Positions 42,932-52,274 are shown, numbered from the stretch's first letter. The stretch is DNA of 64,000 bases from Streptomyces sp. MNU76 (GCF_020982545.1 NZ_JAJKLK010000029.1:62001-126000), one strand, 5' to 3'. Notes: generated by a model not told the origin, from the sequence alone. A program made the numbers and translations.

Positions 42932-42976
42932 GGTCCGAGGCGTCGGTCTCAGCGTCGGTCCGAGGCGTCGGCCTCG
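42927..42976. repeat. 25-bp tandem repeat over the 3' end of the PNPOx gene
   Basis: 42927-42951 and 42952-42976 match at 23 of 25 positions. The stop codon of the minus-strand gene (42949-42951) lies at the repeat junction, so duplication probably set the C-terminus. Confidence 0.7.
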
Positions 42977-43416
42977 ACGGCCGTGAGGCGGATGCCGGTG
43001 ACCAGATCCGGGCGGATACGGACCGCGTGGTCCATGGTTCCGCTCACCCAGGGCCGCAGCATCGCCTGGTAGCGGGCCAGCTCCTCGGGATCGGTGACCG
43101 GGCGCGCGTAGCCGGTGACGACCACGCTCCAGCCCAGGTGCGTCTCCGGATCGATGGCGTCGGCCTCGTACGCCACCACGACGCCCAGGTCGTCCGCCTC
43201 CTGGGCCCGCGCGGTCAGTGCCGTGCCCTCATGGGTGCGGATGACGATGTCGCCGTTGTCCAGCACATGGTTGACGGGACGGACGGTCGGCAGCGCGTGC
43301 CGGGTGAAGACGATCCGTCCGAAGGACACACTGCCGAGCAGCCGCAGTGCCTCGTGGCTGTCGAGGTCGACTGACCTCCGGGGCTTGGCGGCTCCGTTGG
43401 GTTTGCTGATCGGCAT
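42949..43416 (-). CDS. Pyridoxamine 5'-phosphate oxidase-like flavin-binding protein
   Basis: 155 residues, split-barrel fold, paralogous to the protein at 9043. The shared blocks are LRLLGSVSFGRIVFTRHALP, TVRPVNHVLDNGD and LGWSVVVTGYARPVTDPEEL. It is probably an FMN or F420 binder; mycobacterial Rv3129 is a DosR-regulon relative. ATG 43416 is preceded by GGAAGA. Two DevR-like boxes lie 88 and 110 bp upstream. The C-terminal residues lie in a tandem repeat. Confidence 0.88.
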   Translation of the reverse strand: MPISKPNGAAKPRRSVDLDSHEALRLLGSVSFGRIVFTRHALPTVRPVNHVLDNGDIVIRTHEGTALTARAQEADDLGVVVAYEADAIDPETHLGWSVVVTGYARPVTDPEELARYQAMLRPWVSGTMDHAVRIRPDLVTGIRLTAVEADASDRR

Positions 43417-43503
43417 AGTGGTCTTCCGCGCGGGTGGGTGTGCGTGCTGACGGCATTCGGCACGAGCGGCCTCCATGGAACGGTGACCGCCAGTGCCGCG
43501 GTA

Positions 43504-43517
43504 GGGCCGTTCGGCCC
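43504..43517. promoter_or_regulatory. DevR-like box 1, PNPOx gene
   Basis: GGGCCGTTCGGCCC has perfect arms and lies 88 bp upstream of ATG 43416. Confidence 0.65.
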
Positions 43518-43525
43518 CGGCCCTC

Positions 43526-43539
43526 GGGCGAACCGGCCC
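43526..43539. promoter_or_regulatory. DevR-like box 2, PNPOx gene
   Basis: GGGCGAACCGGCCC lies 22 bp (two helical turns) from box 1. The paired arrangement fits cooperative DevR-type dimer binding. Confidence 0.55.
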
Positions 43540-43567
43540 CTCCTGGCGAGGACGCCGGCGGGATCGC

Positions 43568-44275
43568 TCAGCTCGCCAGCTGGGACCGGCGCGACGTGCC
43601 CGGGTCCGAGCCCGCCGACGTGTCGGAGTCGTCGATGCGGTGCTCCAGGTCGGCGGAGACGTCGACGACTCCGTCCACACCGCCGCACAGCCGCACCACG
43701 ACCGGGACGAGGGACCTGCGCTCGACGGTGCCACGGAGCGTGACCCGTCCGTCGACCACTCGTACGAGGATCGCGTCGGGCGCGATGCCCAGGGTGCGCA
43801 GGAGAACGTCTCCGTTGATCTCCTCGCGGATGGCGCGGTCGCCCCGCAGGAACACGCGGAGCAGGTCCGCCCTGCTGATCATCCCGACCAGCCGGCCCGT
43901 CTCGTCGACGACCGGCAGCCGCTTGACCCGGTGGCGCTCCATGACCTGGGCGGCCTCCACCACCGTCCACTGCGGTCGGGCGGTCACGGCCGGAGCGCTC
44001 ATCAGCCCCGCGGCCGTCGCCGCCTCAGCCTTCGCGCGGCTTGCGGGCTTCGGGTGCAGCACCGGCAGCAGACCGGCCGGATCCAGTTGTGCGGCCTCCT
44101 TGCGCAACAGGTCCGCCTCGGAGACGACACCCACGGGACGGTCGTCGTCGTCCACCACCGGTACGGCCGTGATGTCGTACTCGGCGAGCAGCTTGGCGAT
44201 CTCCTTGAACCCGGTGTCGGGGTGCACCCGGACGACCGACGTGGTCATGAGGTCGCTCACCAACCGGTGCCGCAT
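43568..44275 (-). CDS. CBS-domain pair protein with BON domain
   Basis: 235 residues. CBS1 (about 5-62) has ITAVPVVDDDDRPVGVVSEADLL and CBS2 (about 90-150) has VKRLPVVDETGRLVGMISRADLL. The BON domain (about 160-220) has ILVRVVDGRVTLRGTVERRS. It probably senses adenylates. It is divergent from gap, with one DevR-like box on each side. ATG 44275 follows CAGGAGG. Confidence 0.9.
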   Translation of the reverse strand: MRHRLVSDLMTTSVVRVHPDTGFKEIAKLLAEYDITAVPVVDDDDRPVGVVSEADLLRKEAAQLDPAGLLPVLHPKPASRAKAEAATAAGLMSAPAVTARPQWTVVEAAQVMERHRVKRLPVVDETGRLVGMISRADLLRVFLRGDRAIREEINGDVLLRTLGIAPDAILVRVVDGRVTLRGTVERRSLVPVVVRLCGGVDGVVDVSADLEHRIDDSDTSAGSDPGTSRRSQLAS

Positions 44276-44354
44276 GGCCCTCGCCTCCTGAAATCACTCG
44301 TGTCTCTCCAGTTGCCTCCCACCCACTCTCCATCTGCGCCGGGCCGGGCTCCAT

Positions 44355-44368
44355 GGGCCGGTCGGCCC
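44355..44368. promoter_or_regulatory. DevR-like box for CBS-BON gene
   Basis: GGGCCGGTCGGCCC, the reverse complement of the 7649 and 48134 boxes, lies 80 bp upstream of ATG 44275. Confidence 0.65.
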
Positions 44369-44374
44369 CGGCGA

Positions 44375-44388
44375 GGGACCTGCGGCCC
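44375..44388. promoter_or_regulatory. DevR-like box for gap
   Basis: GGGACCTGCGGCCC lies 150 bp upstream of the gap ATG and 20 bp from the neighbouring box. Confidence 0.5.
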
Positions 44389-44537
44389 CTGCTCCCCGGG
44401 GACCCGCCACCACGACGCTGCAATCGGGGAGTCCGGCCACGAGGCCGGGGAGACGGCCTCCCGGCGAGGGGCCGGGGAGACCGTCGTCCCCGCCCGACCC
44501 GCCCGCAGTCGGCCGACCCCATGAGGAGCACACCGCC

Positions 44538-45551
44538 ATGACCGTTCGCGTCGGTATCAACGGCTTCGGCCGTATCGGTCGCACCTACCTGCGCGCCGCC
44601 CTCGCCCGCGCCGAGGCCGGCACCCAGGACGTCGAGGTGGTCGCGATCAACGACATCACCTCGCCGGCCACGCTCGCGCACCTGCTGGAGTACGACTCGA
44701 CGTTCGGACGCATCGGACGCGAGGTGAGCCACGACGACAGCTCGATCACCGTCGACGGCCGGCGCATCACGGTCACCGCCGAACGCGACCCGGCCGCCCT
44801 GCGCTGGGCCGACCACGGCGCCGACATCGTCGTGGAGTCCACCGGCCGCTTCCGCGACCGTGAGTCCGCCGCCCTGCACCTGAAGGCGGGCGCGCACACC
44901 GTGCTGCTGTCCGCTCCCGGCAAGGGCGTGGACGCCACCATCGTCATGGGCGTCAACGACGGCACCTACGACCGCCACCGCGACCGGATCGTCTCGGCCG
45001 CCTCCTGCACGACCAACTGCGTGGCCCCGATGGTGAAGGTCCTCGACGACGCCTTCGGCGTCGAACGCGGCGTCATGACCACCATCCACGGCTACACCAA
45101 CGACCAGGCCCTCCTGGACGGCCCGCACAAGGACCTGCGCCGCGCACGCTCGGCGGCACTGAGCATCATCCCGACCAGCACGGGCGCCGCCCGCGCCGTC
45201 GGACTGGTGGTACCGGAGCTGGCCGGCGCCCTGGACGGGATCGCGGTCCGGGTGCCCGTGGAGGACGGCTCCCTGACCGACCTGGCCGTCGTGCTGGAGC
45301 GCGAGGCCACGGCCGAGGAGGTCAACGCCGCGTTCACGACGGCCGCCGACGGGCCGCTCCACGGCGTCCTGCGCGTGTCGAAGGCTCCCATCGTCTCCCG
45401 CGACGTGATCGGGGACCCGTCGTCCTGCGTCTTCGACCCGGCCCTCACCCAGGTCAACGGCACCCTCGCCAAGGTCTTCGGCTGGTACGACAACGAGTGG
45501 GGCTACACCAACCGCCTCCTCGACCTGACCGCACTGGTCGCCGACGACTGA
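44538..45551 (+). CDS. gap: Glyceraldehyde-3-phosphate dehydrogenase, type I
   Basis: 337 residues, full length. The Rossmann start is VRVGINGFGRIGRTYLRAAL and the catalytic SAASCTTNCVAPMVKVL has Cys157. HGYTNDQ supplies the catalytic His region, RARSAALSIIPTSTGAA the phosphate site, and WYDNEWGYTNRLLDL closes the protein. It is the NAD-dependent glycolytic/gluconeogenic enzyme. Being inside a hypoxia island it is probably an additional, stress-specific isoform rather than the housekeeping copy; this is inference. RBS GAGGAG precedes ATG 44538. Confidence 0.95.
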   Translation: MTVRVGINGFGRIGRTYLRAALARAEAGTQDVEVVAINDITSPATLAHLLEYDSTFGRIGREVSHDDSSITVDGRRITVTAERDPAALRWADHGADIVVESTGRFRDRESAALHLKAGAHTVLLSAPGKGVDATIVMGVNDGTYDRHRDRIVSAASCTTNCVAPMVKVLDDAFGVERGVMTTIHGYTNDQALLDGPHKDLRRARSAALSIIPTSTGAARAVGLVVPELAGALDGIAVRVPVEDGSLTDLAVVLEREATAEEVNAAFTTAADGPLHGVLRVSKAPIVSRDVIGDPSSCVFDPALTQVNGTLAKVFGWYDNEWGYTNRLLDLTALVADD

Positions 45552-45627
45552 CGACCGACGACGGAGGACACACGGGAGGCACGAGCAAGCACTGTCCCCC
45601 GTCCGCCGCCGTACCCGCGTCGAACCG

Positions 45628-45641
45628 GGGCCGGCGGGCCT
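45628..45641. promoter_or_regulatory. DevR-like box upstream of GH65 gene
   Basis: GGGCCGGCGGGCCT lies 90 bp upstream of ATG 45731. One mismatch lies in each half of the right arm region. Confidence 0.45.
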
Positions 45642-45730
45642 AGGCTCGACAGAACGATGGGACGCCCACGGGCTTCGCGCGGCCCCGCCGCGAAGCGGGC
45701 CGCGCGGAGCCCGACGTGCCGGAGGACCGG

Positions 45731-48106
45731 ATGCGTGACTGGATCTGGGAGTACCAGGGCTACGACCCGGGGCAGGAGGGCCTGCGCGAGGCGCTGTGCA
45801 CCCTCGGCAACGGCTACTTCGCCACCCGCGGCGCACTGCCCGAGTGCGGCGCCGACTCCGTGCACTACCCGGGCACCTACGCGGCCGGCTGCTACGACCG
45901 GCTCACCTCCGAGGTGGCGGGCCACCACGTCGAGAACGAGGACATGGTCAACCTGCCCAACTGGCTGCCGCTGCGCTTCCGTCTCACCGGCGGCGACTGG
46001 CTGACCCCGGACCGCCACCGGCTGCTCGACCACGGCCTGGGCCTGGACCTGTGGACCGGCCTCCTGGAGCGCCGCTCCACGTACGAGGACGGCGCCGGAC
46101 GCCGTCTGCGGGTACGACAGCTGCGGCTGGTGCACATGGGGGACCCTCATCTCGCCGCGCTGCGCACGGAGTTCACCGCCGAGGACTTCTCGGGGGAACT
46201 GGAGGTGGAGGCCACCCTGGACGGCCGGGTGCGCAACACCGGAGTGGCGCGCTACCGGGACCTGGAGGCCAGGCACCTCGTGCACGTCCACTCCGACTCG
46301 GCGGACGCCGACACGGTGTGGCTGCGCTGCCGCACCAGCGCCTCCGACATCCGTATCGGCATGGCGGCACGGACCGTCAGCGCGAGCGGGGAGCCGTCCG
46401 AGGCCCGGCACGCGGGGCGGCGGGCCGTCCAGCGTTTCCGCCTCGCACTGGCGCCCGGCCGCACCGTCACCGTGGACAAGACCGTCGCCCTGTTCACCTC
46501 ACGCGACCCGGCGATCGACGACCCGCTCCAGGCGGCCGTCGACCGGGTCGGCCACGCCCCCGGCTTCGACGAGCTGCTGGAGTCCCACCTCACCGCGTGG
46601 GACCTGCTGTGGCGGCGTGCCGATCTGCAGGTGCCCGGGAAGGCGGGCCACATCCTCCGGCTGCATCTGTTCCACGTCCTGCAGACGCTCTCCCCGCACA
46701 CCGCCGACCTCGACGTCGGCGTCCCCGCGCGCGGACTGCACGGCGAGGCCTACCGCGGACACGTCTTCTGGGACGAACTGTTCGTCCTGCCCTATCTGAA
46801 CCTGCACTTCCCCGAGGTCTCCCGGGCACTGCTGACCTATCGTCACCGCCGCCTGGCGCGGGCCCTGACCGCGGCCAGGGACATCGGGCGGACCGGGGCC
46901 ATGTACCCCTGGCAGAGCGCGAGCGACGGCCGTGAGGAGACCCAGCGACTGCACCTCAACCCGCGTTCGGGGCGCTGGCTTCCCGACCACTCGCACCTGC
47001 AGCACCATGTGGGATCGGCCATCGCCTACAACGTGTGGCGGTACTACGAAGCCAGCGGCGACACCGAGTTCCTGCACACCAAGGGCGCCGAGATGCTGCT
47101 CCAGATCGCCCGTTTCTGGGCGAACGCGGCCACCTGGGACGAGGGCCTCGGCCGCTACCGCGTCCGCGGTGTCGTCGGGCCCGACGAATACCACGAGGCA
47201 TACCCCGGGGCCGACCGGCCGGGACTCGACGACAACACGTACACCAATGTCACCGCTGCCTGGGTCCTCGCCCGCGCCTGCGAACTGCTGGAGACGCTCC
47301 CGTGGCCGCGCCGCCGCGAGCTCGCCGACCGCACCGGCTTCGACGGAGGCGAGCTCGAACTGTGGGAGGACGTCTCCCGCTCCCTCCACGTACCGTTCCA
47401 CGCCGGTGTGATCAGCCAGTTCGAGGGGTACGGCGAGCTCGCCGAACTCGACTGGGCGGCGTACACGGCGAAGTACGGCGACATCCGACGGCTGGACCGG
47501 ATCCTGGAGGCCGAGGGCGACACCGTCAACCGGTACAAGGCGTCCAAGCAGGCCGACGCGCTGATGCTCGGCCATCTCTTCTCACCCGCCGAACTGCGCG
47601 CGCTCTTCGACCGGCTCGGGTACCGGCTCGACGACGAGACCTGGCGGCGGACGGTGGACTACTACCTGGCCCGTACGTCCCACGGCTCCACGCTCAGCGC
47701 GCTCGTGCACGGCTGGGTACTCGCCAGGGCCCGCCGCTCGGAGGCGTGGACCTTCGTCCAGGAAGCGCTCGCCGGCGACATCGCCGACCTGCAGGGCGGC
47801 ACCACCGGCGAGGGCATCCACCTCGGCGCCATGGCGGGCACCCTCGACCTCGTGCAGCGCGGTCTGACCGGACTGGAGACGCGCGGCGACACGCTGAGGC
47901 TCACCCCCGTGCCGATCCCGGAGCTGTCCGAGTACGGGTTCTCCATCCGCTACCGGGGCCACTGGGGCGTGCACCTGCGGCTGCGGTCCGGACAACTGCA
48001 CATCACCGTGCCCGACTCCGACCGCGACCCCATCACCGTGGCCCTCGGCGACCGCACCGTCTCGGTCGCGCCGGGGGAGTCCCGCACGCTCGCCCTGCCG
48101 GACTGA
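45731..48106 (+). CDS. Glycoside hydrolase family 65 protein (disaccharide phosphorylase)
   Basis: 791 residues. An N-terminal beta-sandwich (about 1-250) begins WIWEYQGYDPGQEGLREALC. A linker helix and an alpha/alpha barrel follow, with the general-acid Glu in VVGPDEYHEAYPG (about residue 486) and the phosphate-site segment YKASKQADALML. The C-terminal sheet closes the protein. GH65 enzymes phosphorolyse trehalose, maltose, kojibiose or nigerose to beta-glucose-1-phosphate, the substrate of the beta-PGM-like enzyme at 6075. ATG 45731 is preferred over GTG 45716 because GGAGGA is just upstream. The specific disaccharide cannot be assigned. Confidence 0.92.
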   Translation: MRDWIWEYQGYDPGQEGLREALCTLGNGYFATRGALPECGADSVHYPGTYAAGCYDRLTSEVAGHHVENEDMVNLPNWLPLRFRLTGGDWLTPDRHRLLDHGLGLDLWTGLLERRSTYEDGAGRRLRVRQLRLVHMGDPHLAALRTEFTAEDFSGELEVEATLDGRVRNTGVARYRDLEARHLVHVHSDSADADTVWLRCRTSASDIRIGMAARTVSASGEPSEARHAGRRAVQRFRLALAPGRTVTVDKTVALFTSRDPAIDDPLQAAVDRVGHAPGFDELLESHLTAWDLLWRRADLQVPGKAGHILRLHLFHVLQTLSPHTADLDVGVPARGLHGEAYRGHVFWDELFVLPYLNLHFPEVSRALLTYRHRRLARALTAARDIGRTGAMYPWQSASDGREETQRLHLNPRSGRWLPDHSHLQHHVGSAIAYNVWRYYEASGDTEFLHTKGAEMLLQIARFWANAATWDEGLGRYRVRGVVGPDEYHEAYPGADRPGLDDNTYTNVTAAWVLARACELLETLPWPRRRELADRTGFDGGELELWEDVSRSLHVPFHAGVISQFEGYGELAELDWAAYTAKYGDIRRLDRILEAEGDTVNRYKASKQADALMLGHLFSPAELRALFDRLGYRLDDETWRRTVDYYLARTSHGSTLSALVHGWVLARARRSEAWTFVQEALAGDIADLQGGTTGEGIHLGAMAGTLDLVQRGLTGLETRGDTLRLTPVPIPELSEYGFSIRYRGHWGVHLRLRSGQLHITVPDSDRDPITVALGDRTVSVAPGESRTLALPD

Positions 48107-48133
48107 CGGAGGGCTGCCGGGCCCTCCCACCGA

Positions 48134-48147
48134 GGGCCGACCGGCCC
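48134..48147. promoter_or_regulatory. DevR-like box upstream of GNAT-acyl-CoA synthetase gene
   Basis: GGGCCGACCGGCCC lies 83 bp upstream of ATG 48230 and is identical to the box at 7649. Confidence 0.65.
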
Positions 48148-48229
48148 CCTGCCCGCCCCGGACAGCCCATGGAATCACCTTCCGATCCGCTGGATGCTCG
48201 AAGTGTCACCGGCCCGGAGGAGACCTGCC

Positions 48230-50923
48230 ATGACGGACGACCTGCTCAGCCGCCCCCCTGTCCACGCCCTGCTCGCGGATGGAACGACCGTTCGCATCCG
48301 GGCCGTGGAGCGAGGCGATCACGATCAGCTCCAAGGACTCTACGAGGAGATGTCCTCGGAGAACCTGCGGCTGCGGTTCTTCGCGGCGAGCCGGCGTTCG
48401 GCCAAGCTGGCGGCGGACCGGGCCTGTGCCCCACCGCGTCAGGGGTACCGGGCGCTCCTGGCGGAGCGCGCCGGCCAGGTGATCGGCCTCGCCGAGTACG
48501 AAACCGGCGAGGACGCAGGCACCGCCGAGATCTCCATCGCGGTCGCCGACGGACTGCACCACCGGGGCGTCGGCACCCTGCTGATCGAGCATCTCGTCTC
48601 GGCCGCCCGCGCGGAGGGGGTCACCACCTTCACCGCCGACGCGCTCAGCGAGAACAGCGAGGTGCTCCGGCTCTTCTCCGACCTCGGGCTGAGCATGTCC
48701 CGCAGCTTCGACGGCCCCGAGGTGCGCTGCACCATCACCCTGACCGAGGACGACACCTACCTCACGGCCGTCGAGGCCCGCGGCCGGGCCGCCGACGTCG
48801 CCAGCCTGGAACCGCTGCTGCGACCCCGCACCGTCGCCGTGATCGGGGCGGGCCGCAAGCCGGGATCCGTCGGACGCGCAGTCCTGCACCACCTGCGCAC
48901 CGGCGGGTTCACCGGACGGCTGTTCGCGGTGAACCCCGCCGCCACATCCCTCCTCGGCGTGCCGTGCCACCCGTCCGTCGCCGCACTGCCCCAGACCCCC
49001 GACCTCGCGGTGGTCGCCGTACCCGCCGCCGCGATCCCCGCCACGGCCGAGGAGTGCGGCAAGGCCGGCGTACGGGCCCTGCTGGTGGTGACGGCGGGCC
49101 TGGACCGTGCCCAGGCGCGCGCTCTGCGGGAGGCCTGCCGCGCACACGGTATGCGCCTCGTCGGCCCCAACTGCCTGGGCATCTCGCACACCGACCCCGC
49201 CGTCCGCCTCGACGCGACCTTCGCCGCCGGTCATCCGAGCCCCGGCACCGCCGGTGTCGCCGTGCAGTCCGGCGGGGTGGGCATCGCTCTGCTCGACGGG
49301 CTCTCCCGGCTCGGCATCGGAGTGTCGTCCTTCGCCTCGCTCGGCGACAAGTACGACGTCAGCGGCAACGACATGCTCCAGTGGTGGGAGAGCGACGGCC
49401 GCACCGACCTCGCCCTGCTCCACCTGGAGTCCTTCGGCAACCCCAGGGCGTTCTCGCGCACCGCGCGCCGGGTGACCCGCCGTATGCCGGTGCTCACCGT
49501 CGACGCGGGCCGCACCGAGGCCGGGCGGCGGGCCGCCGCCTCGCACACGGCCGCCGCCGCCACCCCGACCATGACCCGCCGGGCCCTGTTCACCCAGGCC
49601 GGTGTCACCGCCACCGGCTCGGTCGGCGAACTCCTCGAAACCGCCGCCCTCCTGCACTCCCAGCCCCTGCCGAAGGGATTCCGCGTCGCCATCCTCACCA
49701 ACGCCGGAGGCGCGGGCGTCCTGGCCGCCGACGCCTGTGTGGAGGCCGGACTGCTCCTCCCGGCGTTCACCCCCGAACTCGTCGACGACCTGCTGGCCGT
49801 GCTGCCCTGCGGCGCTTCCGTCGGCAACCCCGTGGACGCCACCGCCGCCGTCACGGAGGAACAGCTGGGGGACGCCGTGGAACGGGTGCTGCGGCACGGC
49901 GGGATCGACGCCGTGCTGCTGGCCCTCGTCCCCACGGCCGTCGCCGCGGCGACCGGCGACGACCTCATCAGGGCCCTCACCGACGCCCCCGGCCCCAGGC
50001 CGAAACCGGTCGTCGCGGTACGACTCGAACAGGACCTGCCGGTCAGGCTGTTGCCCGCCACCGGCGGCGGCACCGTCCCCTCCTACGCCGAACCCCAGGC
50101 CGCGGCACGGGCCCTGACCCACGCAGCCCACCGCGCCGCCTGGCTGGCCCGCCCGGCCGGAACCGTGCCGCACCTGGACGGCATCGACACGAGCCGCGCC
50201 CACGACATCGTCGAGACGTTCCTGTCCGTCCACCCGGACGGCGGCTGGCTCGACCCGCGGACCTGCGCCGACCTGATGTCCTGCTACGGCATCCCGCAGA
50301 TCCCGTGGGCCTGGGCCGAGACCGAGGACGCCGCCGTCCTCGCCGCCGACCGGCTGCGCGGCCCCGACGGCCGCGTGGTCATGAAGGCCCACTGGCCGGG
50401 TCTCGTACACAAGAGCGAACAGCGCGCGGTCCACCTCGACCTCCAGGGCGACTCGCAGGTCCGCGCCGCCTTCCGTGACTTCGAGACCCGCTTCGGTGAC
50501 CTGCTGACCGGCGTGGTCGTCCAGCCGCTCGCCCCACGCGGCACCGAACTCTTCGCGGGCGTCGTCCAGGACGAGGTCTTCGGCCCGCTCGTGCTGTTCG
50601 GACTCGGCGGCACCGCCACCGAGGTGCTCGGCGACCACGCCGCCCGGCTCGCCCCGCTCACCGACCACGACGTCCACGACCTGATCACCGCACCGCGCTG
50701 CGCCCCGCTGCTGTTCGGCGCGCGCGGCAGCGGACCGGTCGACCTCGAACGCCTGGAGCGGCTGCTGCTGGGGCTGTCCCGGATGGCGGCCGACCTGCCG
50801 CAGCTCGCCGAGGCCGACTTCAACCCCGTTCTCGCGACATCGGCCGGAGTCTCCGTGCTCGACGCGCGCGTGCGCCTGCTGCCCCGCAGGCCCCAGGATC
50901 CCTATTTGCGGCGCCTTCGCTGA
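48230..50923 (+). CDS. N-terminal GNAT acetyltransferase fused to ADP-forming acyl-CoA synthetase (PatA-like)
   Basis: 897 residues. A GNAT domain comes first (about 20-175; VADGLHHRGVGTLLIEHLV is the acetyl-CoA site). It is followed by a CoA-binding domain (VAVIGAGRKPGSVGRAVLHH), two succinyl-CoA-ligase-like domains (LVGPNCLGISH; SHTAAAATPT) and a C-terminal ATP-grasp domain (VMKAHWPGLVHKSEQRAVHL, then FNPVLA). This GNAT-first order is that of the Streptomyces lividans protein acetyltransferase SlPatA, which acetylates acyl-CoA synthetases. The His of the SHT motif, lost in some acetyltransferase-only relatives, is present. It might therefore sense or make acetyl-CoA. ATG 48230 follows CGGAGG. 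Confidence 0.92.
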   Translation: MTDDLLSRPPVHALLADGTTVRIRAVERGDHDQLQGLYEEMSSENLRLRFFAASRRSAKLAADRACAPPRQGYRALLAERAGQVIGLAEYETGEDAGTAEISIAVADGLHHRGVGTLLIEHLVSAARAEGVTTFTADALSENSEVLRLFSDLGLSMSRSFDGPEVRCTITLTEDDTYLTAVEARGRAADVASLEPLLRPRTVAVIGAGRKPGSVGRAVLHHLRTGGFTGRLFAVNPAATSLLGVPCHPSVAALPQTPDLAVVAVPAAAIPATAEECGKAGVRALLVVTAGLDRAQARALREACRAHGMRLVGPNCLGISHTDPAVRLDATFAAGHPSPGTAGVAVQSGGVGIALLDGLSRLGIGVSSFASLGDKYDVSGNDMLQWWESDGRTDLALLHLESFGNPRAFSRTARRVTRRMPVLTVDAGRTEAGRRAAASHTAAAATPTMTRRALFTQAGVTATGSVGELLETAALLHSQPLPKGFRVAILTNAGGAGVLAADACVEAGLLLPAFTPELVDDLLAVLPCGASVGNPVDATAAVTEEQLGDAVERVLRHGGIDAVLLALVPTAVAAATGDDLIRALTDAPGPRPKPVVAVRLEQDLPVRLLPATGGGTVPSYAEPQAAARALTHAAHRAAWLARPAGTVPHLDGIDTSRAHDIVETFLSVHPDGGWLDPRTCADLMSCYGIPQIPWAWAETEDAAVLAADRLRGPDGRVVMKAHWPGLVHKSEQRAVHLDLQGDSQVRAAFRDFETRFGDLLTGVVVQPLAPRGTELFAGVVQDEVFGPLVLFGLGGTATEVLGDHAARLAPLTDHDVHDLITAPRCAPLLFGARGSGPVDLERLERLLLGLSRMAADLPQLAEADFNPVLATSAGVSVLDARVRLLPRRPQDPYLRRLR

Positions 50924-50936
50924 GGAGGGAAGAGCC

Positions 50937-51668
50937 ATGAAGCATGACAAGGTCGGCTCCGTGATGACGACCGACGTCGTCCGTGCCGAGTACGACACCC
51001 CGTTCAAGGAGGTCGCCCGACTGCTCGCCGACCACCGGATCAGCGGACTTCCGGTGATCGACGACGACGACAAGGTCATCGGGGTCATCTCCGAGACCGA
51101 TCTGATGGCCAGGCAGGCCGAGGCCCCCGACCCCTACGAGCCGCGCAGGCGCCACCCCTTCGGCGCGCTGACCCGCAGGGCACGACGGCAGGCCGCCAAG
51201 GCGGAGGCCCGTACCGCGGGCCGGCTGATGACCGAGCCGCCGATCACCGTGCACGCGGAGGACACCGTCGTCGAGGCGGCCCGGACCATGGCCCAGCACC
51301 GCGTGGAGCGGCTGCCCGTCGTGGACGAGGAGGAACGCCTCGTCGGCATCGTGACCCGGCGCGACCTGCTCCAGGTCTTCCTGCGGCCCGACGAGGAGAT
51401 CCGCTCCACCGTGACCCGGGAGGTGGTGGTGCGCAGCCTGTGGCTGGCCCCGCACAGCGTCGACGTGTCCGTGGACCAGGGCGTCGTCACCCTCTCGGGC
51501 CAGATGGAACGCAAGAGCGAGACGGAGATCGCCGTCTCGATGACCCGCCAGATCGACGGGGTGGTCGGCGTCGTCGACAAACTCACCTGGCGGCTGGACG
51601 ACGCACGAATCGAACCCGCCGAACAGGCCCTGCAAGGCGTCGCGGACCCCTGGCTGCGCAGGCTGTGA
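50937..51668 (+). CDS. CBS-domain pair protein with BON domain
   Basis: 243 residues. CBS1 (about 8-65) has ISGLPVIDDDDKVIGVISETDLM, CBS2 (about 95-155) has VERLPVVDEEERLVGIVTRRDLL, and BON (about 165-235) has VDVSVDQGVVTLSGQMERKS. The RBS GAGGAGGGA starts right at the stop of the preceding gene, so it is co-transcribed with the acyl-CoA synthetase fusion and may report adenylate state to it. One of four paralogues. Confidence 0.92.
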   Translation: MKHDKVGSVMTTDVVRAEYDTPFKEVARLLADHRISGLPVIDDDDKVIGVISETDLMARQAEAPDPYEPRRRHPFGALTRRARRQAAKAEARTAGRLMTEPPITVHAEDTVVEAARTMAQHRVERLPVVDEEERLVGIVTRRDLLQVFLRPDEEIRSTVTREVVVRSLWLAPHSVDVSVDQGVVTLSGQMERKSETEIAVSMTRQIDGVVGVVDKLTWRLDDARIEPAEQALQGVADPWLRRL

Positions 51669-51739
51669 ACCGCAGGCCGTGACGCGCGGTCCGCGAGGGC
51701 GGGCCGGCGCGCAGGGCCGTGAGAGGGAGGCTCAACGTC

Positions 51740-52255
51740 ATGAACGCCAAAGTCCTGGTCGCCTACGGGACGACCAACGGATCCACCGCCCGGATCGCCG
51801 AGACCATCGCCGAGACCCTGGACAAGGAGGGGCTGACGGCCGAGGCCCGGCCCGCCGAATCCGTCGTCACCCTGCTGCCGTACGACGCCGTCGTGGTCGG
51901 CGGCGGGGTCTACGCCGGCCGCTGGCAGAAGAACGCCCGCCGCTTCCTGCGCCGGCACCGCCGCGAACTGCCCGCCCGCCCGCTGTGGCTGTTCAGCAGC
52001 GGGCCCCTCGACGCCTCCGCCTCCGAGCGGGACATCCCGCCCGTGCCCGGCGTCCGCAGGGCCATGATCCGGTTCGACGCCAGGGAGCACATCACCTTCG
52101 GCGGCTGCCTGGAGAAGGGCGCGAAGGGCTTCATCGCCCACCGCATCGTGGAGTCCGGCAAGGGGGGCGACTTCCGGGACTTTCCCGCGATCGAGGCGTG
52201 GGCGGGCCGGATCGCCAAGGAGCTGCTGGGGGCGCCCCAGGGGGAGAGGCTCTGA
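51740..52255 (+). CDS. Flavodoxin-domain protein (HemG-like)
   Basis: 171 residues. The FMN phosphate loop is VAYGTTNGSTARIAETIAE, followed by YDAVVVGGGVYAGRWQKNAR and LWLFSSGPLDAS, as in menaquinone-dependent protoporphyrinogen oxidase-type flavodoxins. It may transfer electrons under low oxygen. It starts 71 bp after the CBS-BON gene, probably as the last gene of that operon. ATG 51740 follows GAGGGAGG. A perfect 16-bp-stem terminator follows. Confidence 0.88.
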   Translation: MNAKVLVAYGTTNGSTARIAETIAETLDKEGLTAEARPAESVVTLLPYDAVVVGGGVYAGRWQKNARRFLRRHRRELPARPLWLFSSGPLDASASERDIPPVPGVRRAMIRFDAREHITFGGCLEKGAKGFIAHRIVESGKGGDFRDFPAIEAWAGRIAKELLGAPQGERL

Positions 52256-52274
52256 CCTGGAAGGGGGCAGCGGG

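Noticed and set aside
48230..50923. Simple acyl-CoA synthetase without acetyltransferase role
   Set aside because: The N-terminal GNAT acetyl-CoA site is complete, so the fusion is kept as the call.
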